Origin: Thermoanaerobaculia bacterium
Lineage (GTDB): Bacteria > Acidobacteriota > Thermoanaerobaculia > Multivoradales > JAHEKO01
Assembly (NCBI GenBank): GCA_947259925.1
Contig: CAMYOG010000057.1
Coordinates: forward strand, 62,001-126,000
DNA length: 64,000 bases
Direction: 5' to 3'
The position numbers were made by a program, and so were the translations under genes. Of the stretch, positions 1 through 7,214 are shown piece after piece; the stretch's first letter is position 1, and each line of letters opens with the position of its first letter. The notes under the pieces were generated by a model that did not search any database, was not told where the DNA came from, and saw nothing but the letters and a program-made list of their open reading frames with translations.

Positions 1-40
1 TCCGCGCTCGGACAGCTTCGGCTGATCCGCGGGCGTCACG
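1..40 (-). CDS. possible 5' end of a gene running off the left edge
   Basis: A GTG at 40-38 on the minus strand opens a frame to the window edge (13 codons, beginning MTPADQPKL). It starts two bases after the stop of the barrel gene at 43-792, so it would be the next gene of the same operon. Too short to identify. Confidence 0.2.
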
Positions 41-42
41 GC

Positions 43-792
43 TCAGCGGCGCCAGATCAGACCGGCGCCGACGAAGAAGTCGGCGGCGGCCGAGTTCAGG
101 CCGACGCCGGCGCGCAGGTCGAGCTGCAGGTTCGGACGGACGCCGTGGGTGAGTCCGGTGTCGAAGAAGTAGGTCTCCGGCCTGCCGCGATCGGAAGGCA
201 TCATGCCGAATACCTCGACGAAGAAGCCGGTAGACGGGCCGATGCCGAAGCCGAGCGCCGCGCTCGCGAGCGCTTCCCCGAACTGGTCGCCACCGTCGCT
301 GCGGTAGCCCCAGCCGAGGTTGGTGCCGAGCGCGATCGCGGCCGACAGGTCACGCTCCGCGGCCAGCACAACGCCCGGCTGTGGGTGTGGCTCGCGGAAC
401 TCGCTCGATCCGGTCGGCAGGGTGGTGCCGACCAGCACCGCCGTCGTCCAGCCGCGTGACTCGCCGAGTGCGACCTTGACGCCGATGGTGCTGTCGGTGA
501 AGCCGCTCGGGTCGCCGGCGCTCGGATCGTCGACGCTGGCGTAGATCGGCAAGCCGAGTCGGAGCTCCAGCCTGCGCGAGAGCCCGAGCCGGACCAGGAC
601 CTCGCCGAGCTCGACGGAGTCGACCGCGCCGCTGTCCACATGCGTGGCGCCGCCCTCGAACTGGACGCGTCCGGGCGTGATCGTGATCGCGCTCTCGGTG
701 AAGTCGGGACGGTCGCCGACCAGGGGGTCGTCCTCCTGCGCCAGGAGCGGCGCGGCGAGGAGCGCCAGAACGAGCATCGCCCGCACGATCAT
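43..792 (-). CDS. outer-membrane beta-barrel protein, MetA-pathway/Phenol_MetA_deg-like
   Basis: 249 aa. The start at 792 is chosen because it opens a Sec signal peptide (MIVRAMLVLALLAAPLLAQ); the longer reading frame upstream is arginine-rich shadow sequence overlapping the next gene. After the signal comes GDRPDFTES and ITPGRVQFEGG, the N-terminal signature of the putative outer-membrane family seen in phenol-degradation MetA loci, then alternating short hydrophobic strands to a C-terminal GLIWRR. The final residue is not the aromatic typical of barrels. Nine bases separate it from the cupredoxin gene, so it is the last recognised member of the multicopper oxidase-ZIP-cupredoxin operon. A role as a passive outer-membrane channel or metal-related porin is inference from position only. 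Confidence 0.65.
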   Translation of the reverse strand: MIVRAMLVLALLAAPLLAQEDDPLVGDRPDFTESAITITPGRVQFEGGATHVDSGAVDSVELGEVLVRLGLSRRLELRLGLPIYASVDDPSAGDPSGFTDSTIGVKVALGESRGWTTAVLVGTTLPTGSSEFREPHPQPGVVLAAERDLSAAIALGTNLGWGYRSDGGDQFGEALASAALGFGIGPSTGFFVEVFGMMPSDRGRPETYFFDTGLTHGVRPNLQLDLRAGVGLNSAAADFFVGAGLIWRR

Positions 793-800
793 CGTGCGCC

Positions 801-1196
801 TCAGCGGACCGCGAGCACGCCGCGCATCAGGATCGCGTGCGTCGAGCAGACGTACTCGTGCTCGCCCGGCTCGCTCGGTGCGGTGAAGACGACCGAGTCG
901 GAGCTGCCGTCCCCAGGGATCAGCTCGGTCGCGGTCCGCCAGGCGGCGACGCCCCAATCGTGGAGCATGCCGTGATCGCGGTTGATCAGCTCGAGCCGGA
1001 TCGTCTCGCCGGGCGCGACCACCAGGGTCGGATTCGGCGTCGGGTCGTCTGGAAGGTAGAACGCCATGTCGCGGGTGACCAGGACGATCTCGCGGGCGGC
1101 CGGCTTCGAGACCGCGGCCACGGCGAACGAGAGTGCGCCGGCCGCCAGGACCAGTACCAGCAGTTGCAGGAAGCGCTTCTTGGTCTGCTCACTCAT
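801..1196 (-). CDS. membrane-anchored cupredoxin (plastocyanin/azurin-like)
   Basis: 131 aa with one N-terminal hydrophobic segment (about residues 9-29) that is a signal or anchor, so the domain is periplasmic. A single cupredoxin domain follows. Type 1 copper ligands are visible: a histidine in HGMLHDWG (H75 or H79), then C117, H120 and M124 in the YVCSTHAILM loop, the normal Cys-X2-His-X3-Met spacing. It probably carries electrons to or from the multicopper oxidase encoded two genes upstream. Fifteen bases or fewer separate it from its neighbours, consistent with one operon. Cytochrome c oxidase subunit II-like CuA is excluded because only one Cys is present. Confidence 0.85.
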   Translation of the reverse strand: MSEQTKKRFLQLLVLVLAAGALSFAVAAVSKPAAREIVLVTRDMAFYLPDDPTPNPTLVVAPGETIRLELINRDHGMLHDWGVAAWRTATELIPGDGSSDSVVFTAPSEPGEHEYVCSTHAILMRGVLAVR

Positions 1197-1205
1197 GGTG
1201 TCGTC

Positions 1206-2390
1206 TCAGCCGACCAACATGCCGGTCAGGTACATCACGCCGAACCCCGCCACCAGTCCCCCGAGGACCGGGCGGCTGCGCAGGAAGGTCCCGAGCTCGC
1301 GCTCACCGGCTACCGAGCGGGTGATCTGCACCACCACCTGGGCGATCGCTCCGGCGCCGATGGCCAGGAAGACGACCGACCAGAACGGCGAATAGACGAA
1401 GCCGCCGATCCAGGCGCCGACGATGGTCGGGGCGCCGGCGAGCAATCCGAGACCGAACAGCCGCGTGATACCGGTGCGCGTCTTGGCCAGCGGCGCGACG
1501 ATCGCCAGCCCCTCGGTCGTGTTGTGCAGGGTGAACCCGAGAATCAAGAGGGCCCCGAGTGCGGCCTCGCCGAGAGCGAAGGCGGCGCCGATCGCCAGGC
1601 CCTCGCCGAAGTTGTGCAGGCCGATGCCGAGCGCGACCAGGAGCGCCGTCACCCAAGCGGCGGTCCCGGCTTCCCGATCGCCGCTCGGACGCCGACCCCG
1701 GAGCCAGGCGCCGACCCCCTCGATGATCAGGTAGGCGAGCAGGGCGACCAGCGCGAACAGGCTCACACCCTGATAGGAGTGGGCGACCGCGGCGGCCGCC
1801 TCCAGTCCCTCGTGCGCGGTGTCGATCAGCAGGAAGAGCAGCAAGCCGACGGTGAGCGCCAGCACGAAGTCGTAGCCGGAGCGACCCAGGGTCCTCATCA
1901 GCGGGTACCAGAGGAGACCGATCGCCACCGGCAGGACTCCGACGTAGAGGCCGATCAGCGCGAAGATGCCGAAGAAGCGCGCGCTCGGCCTGGGCGTCGC
2001 CACCGCCACCTCGATCTCGTGGTCGAAGGTGACGCCGCTCGCCGAGATCAGCACGATCTCGTGTAGCTCGCCGTCCACCCACGGATACGGGACGGTGAGC
2101 AGCGCGCTCTCCAGATGCGACAGCGGTCCGGCCGGCGTCTGCTCGAAGCTCCAGTAGGCCTCGTCGACCATCACCTGGGCGATCGTCACCGGATCGGGGC
2201 CGTCGTTGAGCACCGTCAGCTCGATCCCGGCGTCGCCCAGTCGCACCCGCTCGAAGCTCAGCTCCTCGACCGGAGGCGCGTCGCCCTGAATCGCCTCGGT
2301 CAGGTCGGAACGGACGATCAGGAGCAGCAGCGCCCCGAGCAGTACGAGCGGCAGCAGGGCCAGGAGCCAGCGTCCGGCGGGAGCGCTCAT
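1206..2390 (-). CDS. ZIP-family metal transporter with periplasmic N-terminal domain
   Basis: 394 aa. Residues 1-30 hold a first membrane helix; about 110 residues of beta-rich, soluble sequence follow (residues 35-135), then eight or so helices. The ZIP signature appears twice, as HNFGEGLAIG and HNTTEGLAIV in adjacent helices, giving the His/Glu binuclear metal site. ZIP proteins move Zn, Fe or Mn into the cytoplasm. The extra N-terminal domain is longer than in ordinary bacterial ZIPs of about 260 residues. Its ATG overlaps the oxidase stop (ATGA at 2387-2390), so the two are translationally coupled. With a DtxR-type regulator divergent from the operon, uptake of iron or manganese after oxidation or reduction is plausible but not proven. 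Confidence 0.85.
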   Translation of the reverse strand: MSAPAGRWLLALLPLVLLGALLLLIVRSDLTEAIQGDAPPVEELSFERVRLGDAGIELTVLNDGPDPVTIAQVMVDEAYWSFEQTPAGPLSHLESALLTVPYPWVDGELHEIVLISASGVTFDHEIEVAVATPRPSARFFGIFALIGLYVGVLPVAIGLLWYPLMRTLGRSGYDFVLALTVGLLLFLLIDTAHEGLEAAAAVAHSYQGVSLFALVALLAYLIIEGVGAWLRGRRPSGDREAGTAAWVTALLVALGIGLHNFGEGLAIGAAFALGEAALGALLILGFTLHNTTEGLAIVAPLAKTRTGITRLFGLGLLAGAPTIVGAWIGGFVYSPFWSVVFLAIGAGAIAQVVVQITRSVAGERELGTFLRSRPVLGGLVAGFGVMYLTGMLVG

Positions 2391-3415
2391 GCGATCGCCT
2401 CGAACAGGCCCATCCAGCCGAGCTCGGCGAACTCGCTCTGGTGCGCGTGGAACATGAACTTGCCGGGGTAGCGGAAGCGGGTCTCGAGGATGGCCCGCTC
2501 GCCCTGGCAGAGCATCAGCGTGTCGGTCACCTCCTCGGTGGTGAGCCGCGTGCCGGTCCGGTAGACGTCGAAGAACATGGCGTGCAGGTGGAAGCTGTTG
2601 ATCGGATCGAACTCGGTCAGGTTGACCAGATAGATCCGCACCACTTGGTCCACCTCGACCCGGATCGGTTCCGCCATGTGGTAGTGGGCGACCGTGTTGA
2701 CCGCGTAGACCTCGTTGTCGCCGTCGAAGTTGGTGTCGAAGGCGTTCATCACCATCACCATCTCGTGCGCCGGTGGCCGGGGCTCCTTCGGGTCGACGAT
2801 GAAGGTGCCGTAGAGGCCCTTGTGGATGTGCCGCTTGAGCGGGATCGCGTGGCAGTGATAGAGGTGCAGCCCGAACGGCTCGGCCTTGAACTCGTAGAGG
2901 AACTCCGCGCCCGGCATCACCTGGTGCTCGGGGAGTGAGCCGTCCATCCCCGGCGAGTGCCAGCCGTGGAAGTGGATGGTGTGGGGGTGGGTCCCCTGAT
3001 TGACGAAGTGGATGCGGATGGTGTCGCCCTCGGTAGCGCGCAGGGTCGGCCCCGGCACCTGGCCGTTGTAGGTCCAGGCTGGGAAGTAGACGCCCGGAGC
3101 GATCTCGATCTCGCGATCGACGGCGTAGAGCTCGTATTCCCGCAGGGTCGTGCCGTCGGCCTGAGGGGTCTCGCGGTAGTAGGCGTCGCGCTCGGCGCCG
3201 TCCAGGTCGGAGAAGTTCCAGCTCTCGAGAAAGTGGCCGGGGTGGAAGATCTCGGTGTCGACCGAGCCGACCACTCCCATTGCGTGCGAGTGCGCCATCC
3301 GCTCCGGTGCTCCCACCCGGCTCGCGAGCGAGCGACCGGCCAGGCCGCCGACTCCGGCGAGCGAGGTGATGCCGGCGGCCTGCAGGATCGAGCGGCGGGA
3401 CAGCGGTTTCTTCAT
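2387..3415 (-). CDS. two-domain multicopper oxidase, TAT-exported
   Basis: 342 aa. The N-terminus has a twin-arginine signal (SRRSILQAAG), expected for a copper enzyme folded before export. Domain 1 carries HTIHFHGWH (about residues 146-153) and HLYHCHAIPLKRHIH (184-198) with the single type 1 cysteine C188. Domain 2 carries FHLHAMFF (275-282) and FMFHAHQSEFAELGWMG (321-337), with His-X-His but no cysteine. That pattern fits a two-domain multicopper oxidase or nitrite-reductase-like fold in which type 1 copper sits in domain 1 and the type 2/3 centre at subunit interfaces. The gene leads the operon with ZIP, cupredoxin and barrel. A metal-oxidase role (Fe, Mn or Cu) fits the context; a nitrite reductase is less likely. 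Confidence 0.88.
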   Translation of the reverse strand: MKKPLSRRSILQAAGITSLAGVGGLAGRSLASRVGAPERMAHSHAMGVVGSVDTEIFHPGHFLESWNFSDLDGAERDAYYRETPQADGTTLREYELYAVDREIEIAPGVYFPAWTYNGQVPGPTLRATEGDTIRIHFVNQGTHPHTIHFHGWHSPGMDGSLPEHQVMPGAEFLYEFKAEPFGLHLYHCHAIPLKRHIHKGLYGTFIVDPKEPRPPAHEMVMVMNAFDTNFDGDNEVYAVNTVAHYHMAEPIRVEVDQVVRIYLVNLTEFDPINSFHLHAMFFDVYRTGTRLTTEEVTDTLMLCQGERAILETRFRYPGKFMFHAHQSEFAELGWMGLFEAIA

Positions 3416-3436
3416 GAGTTTTTTTGACGAATCAAA

Positions 3437-3465
3437 ATTCTGCTCAAGTTAGGCAAAAAAGTCAA
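3437..3465 (-). promoter_or_regulatory. sigma-70-type promoter of the multicopper oxidase operon
   Basis: Reading the minus strand, TTGACT (3465-3460) and CAGAAT (3442-3437) are separated by exactly 17 bases, a good vegetative promoter. The AT-rich spacer includes GCCTAACTT, which resembles a DtxR/IdeR half-site (TTAGGC on the other strand), so the divergent regulator could block this promoter when metal-loaded. The match is by eye. Confidence 0.6.
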
Positions 3466-3479
3466 GTGCAGGCTATTCT
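3447..3479 (+). promoter_or_regulatory. promoter and possible metal-regulator site of the DtxR-type gene
   Basis: TATTCT at 3474-3479 lies seven bases before the ATG at 3486, which would place the transcription start at or next to the start codon (leaderless mRNA). Upstream lies AAGTTAGGC (3447-3454), overlapping the opposite-strand promoter. The shared 70-bp divergent region is strikingly AT-rich against its surroundings, as expected for a regulated promoter pair. Confidence 0.45.
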
Positions 3480-3485
3480 AAGGCG

Positions 3486-4154
3486 ATGGCCACGAGCACC
3501 GTCGAGGACTACCTGAAGTGCATCCTGCTGGAAGATCAGGCGCACCCGGGCGCGCTGGTGACCATGGGCCAGATCGCCTCGGCGCTGTCGGTGGCGCCCG
3601 GGACCGTCACCTCGATGGTGAAGACCCTCGCCAAGAGCGGGCTGGTCTCGTACGAGCCTTACAGCGGCGTAGAGCTGACCCGGGAGGGCCGCGAGCTGGC
3701 GATGCACGTCTTACGGCGCCATCGTCTGATCGAGCTGTTTCTGGTGGAGGTGATGGGCGTCGATTGGAGCGAGGTGCACGCCGAGGCCGAGCTGCTCGAG
3801 CACGCCGTTTCGGACCGGCTGATCGATCGCATGGACGAGATGCTGGGGCGCCCGTCGGCCGATCCGCACGGCGATCCGATCCCCGATGCGCGAGGCAAGC
3901 TCGAGGAGCCGCGGGCCGCTTCGCTGGTCGGCTGTCCGCTCGGCACGCCGCTGCGGGTGGTCAGGGTCACCGATCAGAGCCCCGAGTTCCTGCAGCTCGC
4001 CGAGCGCGAGGGCCTGATGCCGGGTAGCGAGTTGACGGTCACCTCGCGCAGCGAGGCGGCGGGCACGGTGCTGGTCGAGTCGGCGGGGGGGCGGGAGGTG
4101 AGCCTCGGCTTTCGCGCGGCGTCGATGATCCAGGCCGCCGACGTGACCGATTGA
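3486..4154 (+). CDS. DtxR/IdeR/MntR-family metal-dependent repressor
   Basis: 222 aa. Residues 1-65 form the winged helix (STVEDYLKCILL, then ASALSVAPGTVTSMVKTLAKSGLV), followed by the metal-binding/dimerisation helices (HRLIELFLVEVMGVDWSEVHAEAELLEH, here split across 75-105) with the E/H residues expected of metal sites, and a C-terminal FeoA/SH3-like domain (about 148-222, GCPLGTPLRVVRV). This three-domain layout is that of DtxR/IdeR rather than two-domain MntR. It is divergent from the oxidase/ZIP operon and probably regulates it and itself in response to Fe(II) or Mn(II). No Shine-Dalgarno is evident before the ATG, in keeping with the close -10 element. Confidence 0.9.
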   Translation: MATSTVEDYLKCILLEDQAHPGALVTMGQIASALSVAPGTVTSMVKTLAKSGLVSYEPYSGVELTREGRELAMHVLRRHRLIELFLVEVMGVDWSEVHAEAELLEHAVSDRLIDRMDEMLGRPSADPHGDPIPDARGKLEEPRAASLVGCPLGTPLRVVRVTDQSPEFLQLAEREGLMPGSELTVTSRSEAAGTVLVESAGGREVSLGFRAASMIQAADVTD

Positions 4155-4166
4155 CGGAACCGAGCC

Positions 4167-5051
4167 TCAGCCGAGGAACGAGCGCGCCAGCAGACCGAGG
4201 CGAGTGAGCGCTCCGAGCTCGGGAGGGCCGTCCAGCAGGTCGGCTCCCCGGCGCTCGGCTCGGCGCAGGAGGCGCCGGGCCGCGGTCCGCAAGTAGCGGG
4301 CGGCACGTCGCTCGGTCGGCGACAGCCCGGCGAGATCGATGTCGGTGAGCAGCTCGGCGATCGCGCCGCACTCGTCACGAATCGCTCGCTCCAGGGTGGC
4401 GCCCTTGCCGGCGCCTCGCAGCCAGTCGTCCGGCAACACCTGCCGCGGCAGCTGGGGGCGATGGCGGCGCGAGTCCTCGGCGAGGGTGAGCAGCCCGCCG
4501 AGCCGCAGCAAGCCGGCCGCGAGCCGCGCGGCGCCAGGAGCGCGGTCCCCGGTCAGCGCGGTGGCCAAGGCCCGGCCGAGATGCCTCGACTCGCGGTCCG
4601 CCTCGTCCCCGGTCTCCGGCCGCGGTCGGGTCGCCCGGTGACGGGCGGCGGTTGCCAGAGCATCCAGCGCCTCGGTCGGCCACGGCGACCCACCCTCCAT
4701 CAGGACGAAGATCGGTTGACCGCTCGAGGCGCCGGCGAGAGCGCTCTCCAGGTCGAACTCCAGACGATTGATCTGGGAGAGCCGTTCGCCTTCGAGGCCC
4801 GCCTGCGCGGCGAAATCGAACAGGGTCAGGGCGTACGCGCCGAGGGCACGCGCTCGCCGTCGCTCGACCGCGCTGAGCAGCATGATCGCCGGCGCGAAGT
4901 CTCGCAGCGCCGCCCGGGTGACCGCGCCGCAGATCGTTTCGGCCTGCTCCGGATCGCAATCTGCGAGCGGCTGCCGGAGCTCGTCGAGCCACCGGGTATG
5001 CCGGCTCCGAGCGAGCGCATCGGCCCGCCATGAGTCGTCACTCGGCCTCAT
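4167..5051 (-). CDS. squalene/phytoene synthase-like protein lacking the catalytic aspartates
   Basis: 294 aa, alpha-helical. The layout resembles trans-isoprenyl head-to-head synthases: a helix around 58-80 (LSAVERRRARALGAYALTLF) where the family has its first Asp-rich motif, a central AALDALATAARHRA-type stretch, and LRLGGLLTLAEDSRRHRPQLP near 185-205 where active enzymes read NxLRDxxED followed by R.YLP. Here the first motif is LFDFAAQAG and the second keeps only ED, so most Mg-diphosphate ligands are missing. If the homology is right, it is a pseudoenzyme; if not, it is an unknown helical protein. The ATG at 5051 lies three bases from a REP hairpin, leaving no room for a ribosome site; no better downstream start was found. 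Confidence 0.5.
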   Translation of the reverse strand: MRPSDDSWRADALARSRHTRWLDELRQPLADCDPEQAETICGAVTRAALRDFAPAIMLLSAVERRRARALGAYALTLFDFAAQAGLEGERLSQINRLEFDLESALAGASSGQPIFVLMEGGSPWPTEALDALATAARHRATRPRPETGDEADRESRHLGRALATALTGDRAPGAARLAAGLLRLGGLLTLAEDSRRHRPQLPRQVLPDDWLRGAGKGATLERAIRDECGAIAELLTDIDLAGLSPTERRAARYLRTAARRLLRRAERRGADLLDGPPELGALTRLGLLARSFLG

Positions 5052-5053
5052 CG

Positions 5054-5180
5054 TAATTCGGGGACAGGTTGATAATTACAGGAGATACGGTGACAGGATA
5101 CCTAACTCAAATCCGAGTTCCGCATCCTGTCACCGTATCTCCTTAATCGTCTAAGAGATTATCAACCTGTCCCCGAATTA
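5054..5180. repeat. nested composite REP hairpin (family A outside, family B inside)
   Basis: Outer arms 5054-5076 and 5158-5180 are a perfect 23-bp inverted repeat containing aattcggggacaggttgat (family A). Inside it, 5080-5099 and 5124-5143 are a perfect 20-bp inverted repeat containing acggtgacaggat (family B). Family A recurs at 33144, 37690 and 62186; family B at 29044 and 30184. The element fills almost the entire spacer between two divergent start codons. REP hairpins of this kind are mobilised by RAYT transposases, one remnant of which lies at 37717-37832. Confidence 0.9.
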
Positions 5181-5184
5181 GACG

Positions 5185-6123
5185 ATGTTGCTCTTTCGCA
5201 CCGATCAGTTCACGCTGCCGTTGCCGGCGACGCACCGCTTCCCGATCGGGAAGTATCGGCTGCTCAGGGTCGCGGTGGAGGAGAGTGGGCTCTTTCCGCC
5301 GGGCAACGTGCGCACGCCGGATCCGGCGACCGACGAGCAGCTCCTGCGCGTCCACGACGCCGGGTACCTCGAGCGGATGTACACGGGGGCTCTCGACCGG
5401 CAGGCGATCCGGCGGCTCGGTTTCCCCTGGTCGCCGGAGCTCGTGGAGCGCTCGCGCCGCTCGGTCGGCGGCACCATCGGCGCCTGCCGGTCGGCGCTCG
5501 ACCACGGCTTCGGCATCAACCTCGCCGGCGGCACGCATCACGCCTTCGCCGATCGCGGAGAGGGGTTCTGCGTCTTCAACGACGTCGCGGTGGCGATTCG
5601 CGAGCTGCAGGCGACCGAGGGGCTGCGGCGGGCGCTGATCATCGACTGCGACGTCCACCAGGGGGACGGCACGGCGGCACTGTTCGCGGATGATCGCAGC
5701 GTCCTCACGCTGTCGATCCACGGCCGGGGCAACTACCCGCTGCGCAAGGAGGTGAGCGATCTCGACGTCGCGCTCGAGGACGGCACCGACGACGCCGGCT
5801 ACCTCGCAGCGCTGCGCCGAGCGCTGACGGTCGTCGAGCGGCTGCCAGCGTTCGAGCTCGCGGTCTTCGTGGCCGGCGTCGACCCGTACGTCGGCGATCG
5901 CCTCGGGCGGCTGGCGGTAAGCGCCGAGGGACTGGCCGAGCGCGATCGACTGGTGCTGGAAAGTTGTCACCGCCGCGGCCTGCCGACCGCGGTCGTGATG
6001 GGCGGCGGATACGCGCCGGAGATCGACCGGATCGTGGCCCTCCACCTGGCTACGGTACGCGCTGTCTGGCGCCGGTGGTGTAGTACGATCCGACCCGAGA
6101 TCGGTGGTGCTGTACAACTGTGA
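5185..6123 (+). CDS. histone-deacetylase-family deacylase (AcuC/HdaH-like)
   Basis: 312 aa, the usual length of bacterial class I/II-type deacetylases. Catalytic His pair H118-H119 in GGTHHAFAD, zinc ligands D156 and H158 in DCDVHQGDGTA and D233 in AGVDPYVGD, and the late glycine-tyrosine loop MGGGYAP are all present. The protein should hydrolyse N-acyl groups (acetyl-lysine, acetylpolyamine or similar) in the cytoplasm. The ATG is four bases after a composite REP, with no Shine-Dalgarno visible. The last 12 residues (TIRPEIGGAVQL) run beyond the family core. Substrate cannot be told from the context. Confidence 0.9.
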   Translation: MLLFRTDQFTLPLPATHRFPIGKYRLLRVAVEESGLFPPGNVRTPDPATDEQLLRVHDAGYLERMYTGALDRQAIRRLGFPWSPELVERSRRSVGGTIGACRSALDHGFGINLAGGTHHAFADRGEGFCVFNDVAVAIRELQATEGLRRALIIDCDVHQGDGTAALFADDRSVLTLSIHGRGNYPLRKEVSDLDVALEDGTDDAGYLAALRRALTVVERLPAFELAVFVAGVDPYVGDRLGRLAVSAEGLAERDRLVLESCHRRGLPTAVVMGGGYAPEIDRIVALHLATVRAVWRRWCSTIRPEIGGAVQL

Positions 6124-6174
6124 ATTGGCTCACTCACGGCCGCTCTCCTGGGACGTAAACTCCGGCTGAACGCG

Positions 6175-7209
6175 ATGGCCGAGCTGACGCGCACCAAGCA
6201 GCGCCTCCTGCAGGAGGCGGTCGAGGAAAACGTCGACGTCATTACCGGACGATCGAGAGCCACGCGCGAGCGGGCGAAGATCAGCTTCCTGGTCCGATCG
6301 GCGCGCATCTTCTTCCTCCTGACGGTCCCGATCGCGATCTTCACGACCTCGTACGTCGTGGCCAAGGTCGCCGGTGGACGCATCGAGGATCTGCCGACCG
6401 CGAGCTCCGCCGCGGATCTGACCGGCCGGCGCCAGGAGATCCCCGCCCGACCAGTGTCTGCCGAGCCGATGGTCGCGGTCGCCGCGCCGCAGCTGATCGA
6501 CCCGGCGGTCTTCCCGGTGGCGGTGCGGAAGGTGATCCTCGATCCGGGCCACGGCGGCACCAACCTGGGTACCACCGACGCCAGCGGCCTGGTGGAGAAG
6601 GAGCTGACGCTCGACATCGCTCACCGCCTGCGCAGGCTGCTCGAGGAGGGCGCGTTTCGGGTCGAGATGACCCGGGAAATGGACGCCGAGCTGTCGCTCG
6701 AGCGCCGCGCGCTGATCGCCAACGAAAAGCAGGGCGACATCTTCGTCTCGATCCACGTCAACTGGCTGGTCACGCGCCAGGTCCGCGGCGTCGAGACCTA
6801 TTTCCTCGGCGCCACCGACGACCCCTACCTGTCGGCCCTGGCGGCGCGAGAGAACCAGGGCTCCGGCTACTCGCTCGCGGATCTCAGGGGGCTGATCGAA
6901 GAGGTCTACGCGAACGCGCGCATGGGCGAGTCGCGGCAGCTGGCGAAGTCGGTCCAGCGGTCGCTCTACCGCTCCCTGCGGGAGCTCAACCCGGGACTGC
7001 AGGACCGCGGCGTCAAGACGGCACCGTTCGGCGTTCTGACCCGGACCGGCATGCCGGCGATCCTCGCCGAGGTCGCCTGCCTTTCGAACCACGAAGAGGT
7101 GCAGCTGTTGATGACCCCCGAGTACCGGCAGTTCATCGCCGAGGCTCTCTACGACGGCATCTACGCCTACGCCAACGGACTCAACCAGCGCAGTCAGATC
7201 GGGAGCTGA
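6175..7209 (+). CDS. N-acetylmuramoyl-L-alanine amidase (Amidase_3), membrane-anchored
   Basis: 344 aa. A membrane helix at about 44-65 follows a basic N-terminus, so the enzyme is anchored and faces the periplasm. After a linker the catalytic domain starts at about 116: ILDPGHGG (H126), EKELTLDIA (E141), FVSIHVNW (H194) and AILAEVACLSN with the terminal catalytic glutamate. These are the zinc and catalytic residues of AmiA/B/C-type enzymes that cleave the stem peptide from peptidoglycan during septum splitting. It is followed after five bases by a MamK-like actin, so enzyme and filament are probably co-expressed. TAAACT at 6156-6161 is a possible -10. Confidence 0.92.
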   Translation: MAELTRTKQRLLQEAVEENVDVITGRSRATRERAKISFLVRSARIFFLLTVPIAIFTTSYVVAKVAGGRIEDLPTASSAADLTGRRQEIPARPVSAEPMVAVAAPQLIDPAVFPVAVRKVILDPGHGGTNLGTTDASGLVEKELTLDIAHRLRRLLEEGAFRVEMTREMDAELSLERRALIANEKQGDIFVSIHVNWLVTRQVRGVETYFLGATDDPYLSALAARENQGSGYSLADLRGLIEEVYANARMGESRQLAKSVQRSLYRSLRELNPGLQDRGVKTAPFGVLTRTGMPAILAEVACLSNHEEVQLLMTPEYRQFIAEALYDGIYAYANGLNQRSQIGS

Positions 7210-7214
7210 ACCGA

